A DNA stretch of 40,791 nt, taken from Oscillospiraceae bacterium. Lineage in GTDB: Bacteria > Bacillota > Clostridia > Oscillospirales > Ruminococcaceae. This document shows positions 32,689 through 40,767 of this stretch, in pieces. The stretch spans positions 1 through 40,791 of the forward strand of contig SVMR01000017.1 of assembly GCA_015067315.1 (NCBI GenBank), read 5' to 3'. The translations under genes and the position numbers were made by a program. The notes beneath the pieces are model-generated. The model ran no database searches, was not told the origin of the DNA, and worked only from the letters and a program-made list of their open reading frames with translations. Every line of letters begins with the position of its first letter. Position 1 is the first letter of the stretch.

Positions 32689-35600
32689 ATGAAAAAATTC
32701 TTTTTGAACAAAAAGCTGATGACCGTTGTTTTAAGCCTCAGCCTTGTTCTGATAATATGCTCAACTGCGGTTTTTGCGGCTTTTAAAGGCGGACTTCCCG
32801 GAGCTGAAAAGATTTTAAGTGGAATTGAACTTCCGGATTTTCCGGAATTCCCGGATTTTTCGCCGGGAATTGAATCTCCATCGGAAGAAAATTCCTCAAA
32901 ACCGGAAGAAAACGAAGTTGACCTCAATGACGTTACAATAAATCCGATGGAACCGGAAATCCCGGACGTTCCGGAAGAACCGGAAATTGAAAATATTGTC
33001 GAAGGACCGATTGTTTTCCGCGCCCCGGAAAGAATGATGGCAATAACTCTTACCGCCGGAATCGATTATTATACCGAAAGCGACATGAGCATTGAGGATA
33101 TTAAAAAATCCATCGACAAAGCGATTGCCGACGCAAAAGATCTTTCCGCAAACACGATTTTTCTTGAAACCTCTTTCGGAGATTTCGTGATTTACGGTTC
33201 GGAGGATATGCCCCAGGCAAAAACGAGCATTGATATGCTTGGATATGCTTCGGAAAAAGCAAAAAGCGAAGGACTTTTTGTCTATGCGGTTTTTGACGTG
33301 CTCAAAATCAACAATTCCGGAAAAGCGGAAGTTTCCTCCGTGCTCAACGATGAACAGCTTTCGGCAATCGGAAGAAACGCAAAGGCTCTTGCAAAATATG
33401 ACATTGACGGAATCATGCTCAACACATATACCGTTGAATCAGAAGGAACGGCATATTCCGACTATATGAAATACGGCAGCGGAATGGGTTTTGAAAACTA
33501 TCTCCGTTCCAATGTTGAAGCGGCGGTGACCGCGGCATATAAAGCGGTAAAAAAGGAAAATCCCGGAATTGCTGTGGGTCTTGCGGTTGATTCCGTTTGG
33601 GCAAACAGCGTCACTCTTGAGGAGGGAAGTTCGACCGAAGCTTCCTACGAAAGCTTTGTTGACGGTTTTGCAAACACAAAAAAATTCGTTGACGAAGGTC
33701 TTGCGGATTTTGTTGCGGTAAAAAGCCTTTATTCAACCGCAAGCAAAAACGCAAAATTCATAAATTATATGGAATGGTGGAACGAAGTTGTTCCGGATGA
33801 AATTCCTCTTTATATTTTCCAGTATGCAACAAAAGCCTGCACCGACGAAAGAGGCTGGGACGATCCTTCCGAACTTTCCGACCAGGTTATTGCGGCGGAA
33901 AAACTCAGCGGTTTTAAGGGAAGCGTTTTCGATTCCCTTGCGGCATTGCAGAAAAACCCGAAACAGTCCACGGATGCCCTTATCCAGTATCTTACCGAAA
34001 ACATTGACCCAAGCTTCCTTCTTACCCAGCTTGAACTTACAAGACCTTCAAAACTTACCTATTCAACCTATGATACGGTTGCGGTTTTTGCCGGCGCTTC
34101 CGACGTTAACTTCGACCTTACCATGAACGGGGTTAAGGTTAAACGCGATTCAAACGGCGCGTTTATGCTTACGATTGAACTTGAACCGGGTCTTAATACT
34201 TTCAAATTTGAACATAAAGAAAAGACCGTTACTTATAACATCACAAGAAATATAATGGTTCTTAAAGAAGTAACGCCTCTCGGAAACGTAACTGTCGGCG
34301 GAGGAATGAGCATCACCGTAACAGCGCTTGCTTATGAAGGTTCCGTTGTAACCGCAACTCTCGGTTCATCAACAATTACGCTTAAAGAAAGCACCGAGGC
34401 GGACGATTCCACCGAAGAGGAACAGGACTCCACCTATGTTCTTTATACGGGAATGCTTTCCGCGCCTCCTTCCGGTTCCGAAGAACAGGGAATAGGCAAT
34501 ATTGTCATTAAGGGAACATGGGAAGAAACAACCGAAACAAAAGAGGGTGCCTTCGTAACCGTTTCCGCAAAAGCGAAAGCCGGCGGACTTGTTGAAGTTA
34601 CGGCAAAAGCGGCGGAAACCTTCCCGACCAACGTTCTTAACGATTTTTCCGATTATGACTGCTATCCTCTTGCAAAAGGAACAAGGGATTACGTTGTAGG
34701 CGATGAGATTGTTTACGTTGAAGGCAGCAAAACGTTCACATATTACAATCTCCAGTCTGGACAGAGGGTTTATACAAAAGACGTAAGTCCCGTTTCCGGC
34801 GAACTCGGCGGAAACAAAATTAAAAATATGACGGTTTCCGCAAACAGCAGATATACTTACGTTATCTTTGAAACGGAACAGCGGGTTGCATATTCCGCAA
34901 AATATTCCCCGACGGAATTCACCATTGAGTTCTTCTATACAAACGAAACCCCGGGCGACCTTAATCTGAACTGCACTCCGCTTTTCGATTCCGCAAAATG
35001 GAACGGTTCCACCCTTAGTCTTAAACTCAGCACAAAGGCGGGCTTCCTCGGATATACTGCTTATTATGACGGCGGAGATCTTGTTTTCCGCTTCAATAAC
35101 CCGACGGGTACTTCAAGCCTTTCCGGTGTTCCGATTGTTGTTGACGTGGGTCACAGCGCTCTTGGCGTCGGTGCTCTCGGATTCCTTTCGGATTACGGTG
35201 AATATGAAATCAACCTTGCGGTTGGCAAATATCTTAAAGAAGAACTCCAAAGCCGCGGAGCAACCGTTTATATGATGGATACGGTAAACCAGCGCCCGAG
35301 CCTTGAGGACAGGGTTGCCTATGCATCCGGAAAAGACCCGCTTATTTTCGTAAGCGTGCATTGCAACTCCGCAACTTCAAGTTCCGGCTACGGAACGGAA
35401 TGTTTCTATTTCACAAGATTCTCCCAGAATTTTGCCTCCTATTTTGCATCCAACGTTGCGTCCGCCCTTGGAACAAAAGACAGGGGAGATATGATTGGAC
35501 GTTATTACGTAACAAGAATTCAGGAATATCCTTCCGTCCTCGGCGAATTGGGATTTGTAAGTAACGAATCCGATTATTACAAACTCATCAAGAACAGCTA

Positions 35601-35844
35601 TCAGCGCGATATTGCAGAGGCTATTGCGGATTCCATTTCTTCCTATCTTTACGGAGTCGGAAAAAACGGAACTTATAACTACGGAACTCAGTCAACAAGC
35701 GGAGAAAGCAGCTATGCTCCTCCGGAAAATTCCTCTTCCGAACCGGAATCTTCCGGATCTTCTTCGGAACCGGAATCTTCGGAGAATGAAAGCGGTTCTT
35801 CTTCCGAAGGAAGCAGTTCCGGAGTACTTGATATATTCGGTTAA
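32689..35844 (+). CDS. Secreted wall enzyme: degenerate GHL-like barrel fused to N-acetylmuramoyl-L-alanine amidase
   Basis: 1051 aa. Signal peptide or anchor (1-30), Pro/Glu-rich linker (about 45-105), a TIM-barrel-like domain (about 110-440), two or more beta-sandwich-like segments (about 450-800) and an Amidase_3 domain (about 810-990), then a Ser/Glu-rich tail. The amidase keeps VVDVGHS (zinc His), YEINLAVGK (zinc Glu), SVHCNS (zinc His) and GELGFVSNESD (catalytic Glu), so it should cut the MurNAc-L-Ala bond. The barrel resembles the GHL10 domain of the preceding gene, but YDIDGIMLNTY (about 237-247) replaces the family's DGIHFDDYF, so the acidic pair is lost. It follows the DigH-like gene by 37 nt, probably in the same transcript. 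Confidence 0.85.
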   Translation: MKKFFLNKKLMTVVLSLSLVLIICSTAVFAAFKGGLPGAEKILSGIELPDFPEFPDFSPGIESPSEENSSKPEENEVDLNDVTINPMEPEIPDVPEEPEIENIVEGPIVFRAPERMMAITLTAGIDYYTESDMSIEDIKKSIDKAIADAKDLSANTIFLETSFGDFVIYGSEDMPQAKTSIDMLGYASEKAKSEGLFVYAVFDVLKINNSGKAEVSSVLNDEQLSAIGRNAKALAKYDIDGIMLNTYTVESEGTAYSDYMKYGSGMGFENYLRSNVEAAVTAAYKAVKKENPGIAVGLAVDSVWANSVTLEEGSSTEASYESFVDGFANTKKFVDEGLADFVAVKSLYSTASKNAKFINYMEWWNEVVPDEIPLYIFQYATKACTDERGWDDPSELSDQVIAAEKLSGFKGSVFDSLAALQKNPKQSTDALIQYLTENIDPSFLLTQLELTRPSKLTYSTYDTVAVFAGASDVNFDLTMNGVKVKRDSNGAFMLTIELEPGLNTFKFEHKEKTVTYNITRNIMVLKEVTPLGNVTVGGGMSITVTALAYEGSVVTATLGSSTITLKESTEADDSTEEEQDSTYVLYTGMLSAPPSGSEEQGIGNIVIKGTWEETTETKEGAFVTVSAKAKAGGLVEVTAKAAETFPTNVLNDFSDYDCYPLAKGTRDYVVGDEIVYVEGSKTFTYYNLQSGQRVYTKDVSPVSGELGGNKIKNMTVSANSRYTYVIFETEQRVAYSAKYSPTEFTIEFFYTNETPGDLNLNCTPLFDSAKWNGSTLSLKLSTKAGFLGYTAYYDGGDLVFRFNNPTGTSSLSGVPIVVDVGHSALGVGALGFLSDYGEYEINLAVGKYLKEELQSRGATVYMMDTVNQRPSLEDRVAYASGKDPLIFVSVHCNSATSSSGYGTECFYFTRFSQNFASYFASNVASALGTKDRGDMIGRYYVTRIQEYPSVLGELGFVSNESDYYKLIKNSYQRDIAEAIADSISSYLYGVGKNGTYNYGTQSTSGESSYAPPENSSSEPESSGSSSEPESSENESGSSSEGSSSGVLDIFG

Positions 35845-35851
35845 AACAAAA

Positions 35852-35893
35852 AACAGGTACGGAAATTAAAAAGCCGCGCCTGTTTTTATTTTT
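35852..35893 (+). terminator. Terminator after the amidase gene
   Basis: Imperfect stem AACAGG.CGG/CCG.CCTGTT (35852-35884) followed by TTTTATTTTTT. Confidence 0.75.
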
Positions 35894-35954
35894 TAAAAGC
35901 ATTATTGAGCCTTCTTTTTCATATTTTGAATATATAAAAAGGAGGCTGAATTTT

Positions 35955-36644
35955 ATGGGACAAACAGGAAAGAAAAAGAAACATTTATTTTTAAAACTGC
36001 TGTTTTTGATTTTGTTTTTTGCGGGAATAATCTGGTATTCGGGTTCTTTTCCGGTTACAATGGAACTTCTTGACAAAAAAATAAACGGAATTATTGATTT
36101 AACCGGAAGCGATTTTGAAATTTCGTTTTTTTCGGATTTATCCGCAATATCAAAAAAACTTATGGGAAGCGCGGAATATTATTTTGATTTAGCAAAAGAA
36201 AATATATCGGAAAGTTTTTCCGATATTGAAAAGCCGGGTTTTGTTCTTATAACGAACGCCGCAAAATTTCCTTCGGAAAAAAGCAGGATAACTTCCGCCT
36301 TCGGAAAAAGGGACGATCCTCTTTCCGGTTTTGCGGATAATCATTCGGGAATTGATATTGCGCTTCCCTCCGGAAGCGATATAACCGCCGCATGGCCTGG
36401 GAAGATTTTTGAAACGGGTTATGATAACATATACGGAAATTTTGTTGTTATAAAACATTCGGAAGAATTTTTTACAAAATACTGCCATCTTTCAAAAATC
36501 TGCGTTTCTGAAAAAGATTTTGTGAATGCGGAGGAAAAAATCGGAGAGGCGGGAAACACCGGTCGTTCAACCGGAAGCCATCTTCATTTTGAAGTTATAA
36601 TAGAAGGAATTAATATTGACCCGATGGAGTGTTTTGAAATCTGA
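35955..36644 (+). CDS. spoIVFA: M23 peptidase-domain membrane protein, SpoIVFA-like
   Basis: 229 aa. A basic N-terminus and one membrane helix (about 13-30, LFLILFFAGIIWYSG) lead to a C-terminal LytM/M23 domain (about 108-225). The M23 zinc motifs NHSGIDIA and SHLHFEV are intact, with KYCHLS and GEAGNTGRSTGSH between. Its stop codon overlaps the start of an M50 metalloprotease gene by one base, the arrangement of spoIVFA-spoIVFB. In that system SpoIVFA holds SpoIVFB inactive until cleaved by SpoIVB. The assignment rests on this neighbour. A general LytM endopeptidase or SpoIIQ-like protein is the alternative. RBS AGGAGG. Confidence 0.7.
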   Translation: MGQTGKKKKHLFLKLLFLILFFAGIIWYSGSFPVTMELLDKKINGIIDLTGSDFEISFFSDLSAISKKLMGSAEYYFDLAKENISESFSDIEKPGFVLITNAAKFPSEKSRITSAFGKRDDPLSGFADNHSGIDIALPSGSDITAAWPGKIFETGYDNIYGNFVVIKHSEEFFTKYCHLSKICVSEKDFVNAEEKIGEAGNTGRSTGSHLHFEVIIEGINIDPMECFEI

Positions 36645-37216
36645 TGGATTTTTCCGTGCTCAAAATAAAAGTTTCCGTTTCGCCGCTTTTCTTTTCGGTG
36701 CTCACCACTGTTTTGCTTTTGGACAAAACAGGCGTTTCTGGTTTTGCGGTTTTGTTTTCGCTTTTACATGAACTCGGGCATATTCTGGCTTTATTATGCG
36801 GAAAAATAAAACCGAAAGAATTCCGGCTTTCTCTTTTCGGAATACATATCCGCCTTCCGGGAAATTTGAGCACCGGAGAAAAATGCCTTGTGCTCATGTC
36901 GGGATTTATGCTGAATTATATTTTTGCGGTTTTGTTTTTTGTTTTTCGGGAACCGATTTTCGGATATATAAATCTTCTGATCGGGATTTTTACTTCTCTT
37001 CCGCTTCCTTCTACTGACGGAGGGGAGATTTTGAAGACGGTTCTTGAAGAATTCTTACCGAAAAACGGGGGAGAAGTTTTCGGGATTGTTTCGGGGATTT
37101 TTGCTTTGATTTTTTCGGTTTTGCTGATTGTTCTTTTTGTTATCACGAAGAATTATTTTATTTTGATTGCCGTTATTTATATAATTTCCTGCGCAGGAAA
37201 AAGAGCCGCCCGATAG
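36644..37216 (+). CDS. spoIVFB: M50 site-2-type metalloprotease, SpoIVFB-like
   Basis: 190 aa, mostly membrane helices. The zinc motif LLHELGHILAL is intact and the second conserved motif reads PSTDGGEIL, giving the Asp zinc ligand. Small M50 proteases of this type include SpoIVFB, which cleaves pro-sigma-K in the mother cell. It lacks a visible C-terminal CBS domain, which B. subtilis SpoIVFB has; shorter forms exist in Clostridia. Translational coupling (TGATG) with the M23 gene and the presence of spoIVB in the window support the role. Other M50 substrates cannot be excluded. Confidence 0.75.
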   Translation: MDFSVLKIKVSVSPLFFSVLTTVLLLDKTGVSGFAVLFSLLHELGHILALLCGKIKPKEFRLSLFGIHIRLPGNLSTGEKCLVLMSGFMLNYIFAVLFFVFREPIFGYINLLIGIFTSLPLPSTDGGEILKTVLEEFLPKNGGEVFGIVSGIFALIFSVLLIVLFVITKNYFILIAVIYIISCAGKRAAR

Positions 37217-37230
37217 GGCAGCTCTTTTTC
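37203..37230. terminator. Bidirectional terminator after the M50 gene
   Basis: Stem GAGC.GCCC/GGGC.GCTC (37203-37224, GATA loop) with A residues on the left and five T residues on the right. It separates the M50 gene from the convergent XRE gene. Confidence 0.85.
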
Positions 37231-37232
37231 TG

Positions 37233-37940
37233 TTATTTATTTTTTATTATTTTCCAATATGCAAAAACATTTATTAAAACAGTTATCAGAAAAAGCATTC
37301 TTGAATAAAGTTCAATTCCTTTTGCGGTATCCAAAACGGCAGAAATATCATTTACGGAAACTTTATAATTTGTATAAACGGAACCCATCCAAACAGAAGC
37401 GGCGCAGCAGGCTTCGCTGAAAAGCCCGATTTGCAATGCTTTTTGAACAGAAATTTTATTTCCTAAAATAAGGTTAAAAATGGCAAAAACAATGGCATTT
37501 CCTCCAAAAAGAAACATTGATAAACCAAGAATACTCGGAACGGGAATGCCGAATTCCGCGTTCGTTTTATAACTTGATACAGCATCGAAAATAACAAAAG
37601 CATTAACAAGCAAAATAGTTGTCAAAAAAGCTGCAACAACAAAAATCTGCCTTGCTTTTTCGAACTTCATCTCTTTTTTTGATATTTCGATTATATCTTT
37701 CGCGATGGAATCGGATTCTTTGTTTTCCTCCGTTTTTTTGCCATTAACCAGTTCCGTTATTGAAATTCCCAATTCGGAGGAAAGCGGTTCAAGAATCGAA
37801 ATATCCGGAAAACCTTTTCCGTTTTCCCATTTTGAAACGGCGGCAGTTGAAACATTTAGTTTTACTGCAAGTTCTTTTTGTGTAAGTCCTTTTTCGATGC
37901 GAAGTTCTTTTATAAGATTTCCGGTTTTTGTGACATCCAA
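37233..37940 (-). CDS. XRE-family regulator with membrane domain
   Basis: 235 aa from the TTG at 37940, behind AAGGAGGAG; upstream codons to 37982 lack a site. The N-terminal helix-turn-helix (about 6-62) has LIKELRIEKGLTQKELAVKL and VSTAAVSKWENGKGFPD. A charged linker (KKTEENKESDS) precedes four predicted membrane helices (about 95-230). Same general plan as the protein at 18700-19362, but the membrane parts differ. It is convergent with the M50 gene and divergent from the radical SAM gene. Targets unknown. Confidence 0.85.
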   Translation of the reverse strand: MDVTKTGNLIKELRIEKGLTQKELAVKLNVSTAAVSKWENGKGFPDISILEPLSSELGISITELVNGKKTEENKESDSIAKDIIEISKKEMKFEKARQIFVVAAFLTTILLVNAFVIFDAVSSYKTNAEFGIPVPSILGLSMFLFGGNAIVFAIFNLILGNKISVQKALQIGLFSEACCAASVWMGSVYTNYKVSVNDISAVLDTAKGIELYSRMLFLITVLINVFAYWKIIKNK

Positions 37941-38012
37941 AAAAATCTCCTCCTTTTCTGATTCAATTCTATCATGGCGCATTGTTTTTGTAAATCAACG
38001 CTTCGTAAACTA

Positions 38013-38041
38013 TTGAAAAACGTTTAAATATTATGTTATAC
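38013..38041 (+). promoter_or_regulatory. Promoter of the TIGR03960/TIGR03936 pair
   Basis: TTGAAA (38013-38018) and TTATAC (38036-38041), 17-nt spacer, with TG one base upstream of the -10 region. Confidence 0.6.
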
Positions 38042-38073
38042 TTATATAGTTATACAGGAAAGGAGGAATCGCT

Positions 38074-39909
38074 TTGCCTGCAATTCCCGAAAAAGTTCTT
38101 AACCTTGTTCAAAAACCCGCAAGATACTGCGGCGGCGAACTTAACAGCATCGTTAAAAAGAAAGAAGATATTTCCGTGAGATTCGCTTTCTGTTTCCCCG
38201 ATCTTTACGAAGTGGGAATGAGCCATCTCGGAATGAAAATACTTTACAGCCTTCTCAACAAGGATCCGGAAGTCTGGTGCGAAAGAGTTTTTGCGCCGGA
38301 TACGGATATGGAAAAAATTCTCCGGGAAAACGGCTATCCGCTTTTTGCGCTTGAAAGCCGGGATTCCGTCGGAGATTTCGATATGATCGGTTTTACTCTT
38401 CAGTATGAACTTTCCTATACCGGAATCCTCAATATGCTCGATCTTGCGGGAATTCCGGTTCGGGCAGAGGACAGAACCGAACTCAAAAATCTTGTTGTTG
38501 CGGGTGGTCCCTGTTCCTGCAACCCGGAACCCATTGCCGATTTTATCGATCTTTTTATGCCCGGTGAAGGGGAAGAGGTTCTTCCGGAAGTTGTAAATCT
38601 TTATAAAACCGCAAAAAAAGAAGGTTGGAGCAAAAAACGGTATCTTTGCGAAGCCGCAAAAATTCCGGGAGTTTACGTTCCTTCACTCATTGACGTTATC
38701 TATAACGAAGACGGAACAGTAAAAGAATTTATTGCAAAGGAAACGGCAACTCTTCCCATTACAAAACGCATTATCAAAGATCTTGACGGCGTTTTTTATC
38801 CGGATAAATTTGTTGTTCCGTTTATTGATATTGTCCATGACAGAAGCCAGCTTGAACTTATGCGCGGCTGTATCCGCGGATGCCGTTTCTGCCAGGCAGG
38901 TTTTATCTACCGTCCGGTAAGGGAAAAACATTTCGGAACTCTTTGCAAAGACGCACATAACCTTTGTGACAGCACCGGTTATGAGGAACTTTCGCTCACT
39001 TCGCTGAGCACAAGCGATTACGGCGAACTTGAACCCCTTCTTGATGACCTTCTTGAATGGACCCCGAAGGAACACGTTAACCTTGCGGTTCCGTCCCTTC
39101 GCGTTGATAATTTCAGCGAAAGCCTTCTTCAGAAAATAAGCAAGGTTCGCAAAAGCGGACTTACTTTTGCTCCGGAAGCGGGAACCCAGAGAATGCGCGA
39201 CGTTATCAACAAAAACGTAACGGAAGAAGAAATTATGGCAACCGCAAAAACCGCTTTTGAAGGCGGATATACCGCGGTAAAGCTCTATTTTATGATCGGT
39301 CTTCCGACCGAAACCGATGATGACGTAAGGGGAATTGTTGAAACAGCCCAGCGCGTTGTAAACCTTTTCTATGAACTTCCGAACAAGCCGAAGGGCAAGG
39401 GAGTTCAGGTAACCTGCAGCGTTGCAAGCTTTGTTCCGAAGCCTTTTACTCCTTTCCAGTTTGAACCCCAGGACAGCAGGGAAGAACTTCACAGAAAACA
39501 GGAAGTTATGCGCTCCGCCGTTCACAGCAGAAAAATCAATCTTGACTGGCACGATGCGGAAACTTCCTATCTTGAAGCGGTTCTTGCCCGCGGTGACAGA
39601 AAAATCGGAAAAGTTATCGAAACTGCATGGCGTAAAGGCTGCAACCTTGACAGCTGGGACGAGCATTTTAAATTCGATGTCTGGATGGAATCTTTTGCGG
39701 AATGCGGCATTGAACCGGAATTTTATGCAAACCGCACCAGAAGCTATGACGAAGTTATGCCCTGGGATATCTTCGATTATGCCGTTACAAAAAAATTCAT
39801 CATCAACGAAAACAAAAAGGCGCATGAAAGCGTTACAACCCCGAACTGCCGTCTTAAATGTTCCGGCTGCGGAGCAAACTGCCTGAAAGGGGGCGCTTGT
39901 TTTGAATAA
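38074..39909 (+). CDS. TIGR03960-type B12-binding/radical SAM protein
   Basis: 611 aa from the TTG at 38074, behind AAGGAGGAATC. An N-terminal cobalamin-binding-like domain (RFAFCFPDLYEVGMSHLGMK, then VAGGPCSCNPEP) is followed by a radical SAM core with the [4Fe-4S] motif RGCIRGCRFCQAGF (about 265-274), LSTSDYG and LTFAPEAGTQRM. A C-terminal Cys-rich segment (LKCSGCGANCLKGGACFE) may bind a second cluster. It overlaps the TIGR03936 gene by 8 nt, so the two probably act together. The fused version of this pair is known; the reaction is not established to my knowledge. RNA or ribosome modification has been suggested by context. Confidence 0.92.
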   Translation: MPAIPEKVLNLVQKPARYCGGELNSIVKKKEDISVRFAFCFPDLYEVGMSHLGMKILYSLLNKDPEVWCERVFAPDTDMEKILRENGYPLFALESRDSVGDFDMIGFTLQYELSYTGILNMLDLAGIPVRAEDRTELKNLVVAGGPCSCNPEPIADFIDLFMPGEGEEVLPEVVNLYKTAKKEGWSKKRYLCEAAKIPGVYVPSLIDVIYNEDGTVKEFIAKETATLPITKRIIKDLDGVFYPDKFVVPFIDIVHDRSQLELMRGCIRGCRFCQAGFIYRPVREKHFGTLCKDAHNLCDSTGYEELSLTSLSTSDYGELEPLLDDLLEWTPKEHVNLAVPSLRVDNFSESLLQKISKVRKSGLTFAPEAGTQRMRDVINKNVTEEEIMATAKTAFEGGYTAVKLYFMIGLPTETDDDVRGIVETAQRVVNLFYELPNKPKGKGVQVTCSVASFVPKPFTPFQFEPQDSREELHRKQEVMRSAVHSRKINLDWHDAETSYLEAVLARGDRKIGKVIETAWRKGCNLDSWDEHFKFDVWMESFAECGIEPEFYANRTRSYDEVMPWDIFDYAVTKKFIINENKKAHESVTTPNCRLKCSGCGANCLKGGACFE

Positions 39910-40579
39910 CGTTACCGATTTTATCGACGTAAGGCTTTTTTATACAAAAACCGGAAGCGCAAAATATATCTCCCATCTTGACGTTATGAGAGCTTTTCAG
40001 CGCGCTCTTAAACGCTCCAAAATTGATTTCTGGTACACCGAAGGGTTTCATCCTCATCTCTATCTGACTTTTGCTCTGCCGCTTTCTCTCGGTTATGAAA
40101 GTGTTGCGGAAAGCGTTGATTTCCGTCTTGTTTCTCCGATGCCTTATGAGGAAGTTGTTCACAGAATAAACGCGGTTCTTCCGGTCGGTTTCAAGGCGAT
40201 TGCCGCCTGTAAACCGAAGATGGACGCAAAGCAGATCCGTTTTGCGGATTACGAAATTTCCTTTGAAGCAGAAGGCAGGGACGTTGAGGAAACTCTTGCT
40301 GAATGGTACAGATGTTTCGACAGAGAAACTGTTGCGGTTATCAAAAAGACCAAAAGCGGCGAAAAGGAAATTGATATAAAACCCCATATAAAACTTTCAA
40401 AACTTGAACATAAAGAGGGAAGATATTTCCTCAGGGCAAGACTTGCTTCCGGCGTTGAACTCAACATAAATCCGGATCTTGTATTTTCCGCTTTCAGTAA
40501 TTTTGCGGGTTATTCTCCGGATGACGTAAAAGTCAGAAGAATGGCTGTATATAACGAAAAAATGGAAAAATTCCGCTGA
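39902..40579 (+). CDS. TIGR03936/DUF2344 family protein
   Basis: 225 aa from the TTG at 39902, inside the last codons of the radical SAM gene; the RNA there (AAAGGGGGC) gives a plausible site. The family pattern is clear: VRLFYTKTGSAKYISHLDVMR, then FWYTEGFHPHLYLTFALPLSLG and a central IKPHIKLSKLEH. DUF2344 proteins accompany or are fused to the TIGR03960 radical SAM protein. No catalytic motif is known to me. It usually precedes rng (RNase G) and rplU; here a ribosomal leader follows at once. Confidence 0.9.
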   Translation: MNNVTDFIDVRLFYTKTGSAKYISHLDVMRAFQRALKRSKIDFWYTEGFHPHLYLTFALPLSLGYESVAESVDFRLVSPMPYEEVVHRINAVLPVGFKAIAACKPKMDAKQIRFADYEISFEAEGRDVEETLAEWYRCFDRETVAVIKKTKSGEKEIDIKPHIKLSKLEHKEGRYFLRARLASGVELNINPDLVFSAFSNFAGYSPDDVKVRRMAVYNEKMEKFR

Positions 40580-40596
40580 TTTTTTAAAAATAATAC

Positions 40597-40628
40597 TTGC
40601 AATTATATTTTGTTTGTGGTATTATAAT
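40597..40628 (+). promoter_or_regulatory. Promoter of the leader before the right-edge gene
   Basis: Perfect TATAAT (40623-40628). The best -35 match, TTGCAA (40597-40602), has a long 20-nt spacer, so the -35 is uncertain. Confidence 0.55.
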
Positions 40629-40631
40629 AAG

Positions 40632-40767
40632 GCTGTTTAGTATGCCTAAACGGCGCTGTCGCATTCCCGGCGACATGAACGACAAAAAATATGTCGGGCG
40701 GACAGTCCTCTGTCAATGGTGTCCATTGAGTATGAATGTCTGAAAAATAACAAGGAGGATATTTAAA
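40632..40767 (+). ncRNA. Structured ribosomal-protein leader, probably of L19 type
   Basis: About 135 nt of untranslated RNA with several small hairpins: GTTTAGTATGCCTAAAC, GTCGCATTCCCGGCGAC, CGACAAAAAATATGTCG, GACAGTCCTCTGTC and CAATGGTGTCCATTG. GGCTGT near the 5' end can pair with ACAGTC, which would close a multibranch structure. No T run follows, so control is probably translational. The L19 class is inferred from the downstream start; only a covariance search could confirm it. Confidence 0.6.

Noticed and set aside
38683-39825. A 380-codon minus-strand open frame inside the radical SAM gene
   Set aside because: Antisense shadow of a well-supported gene, no family resemblance and no site.
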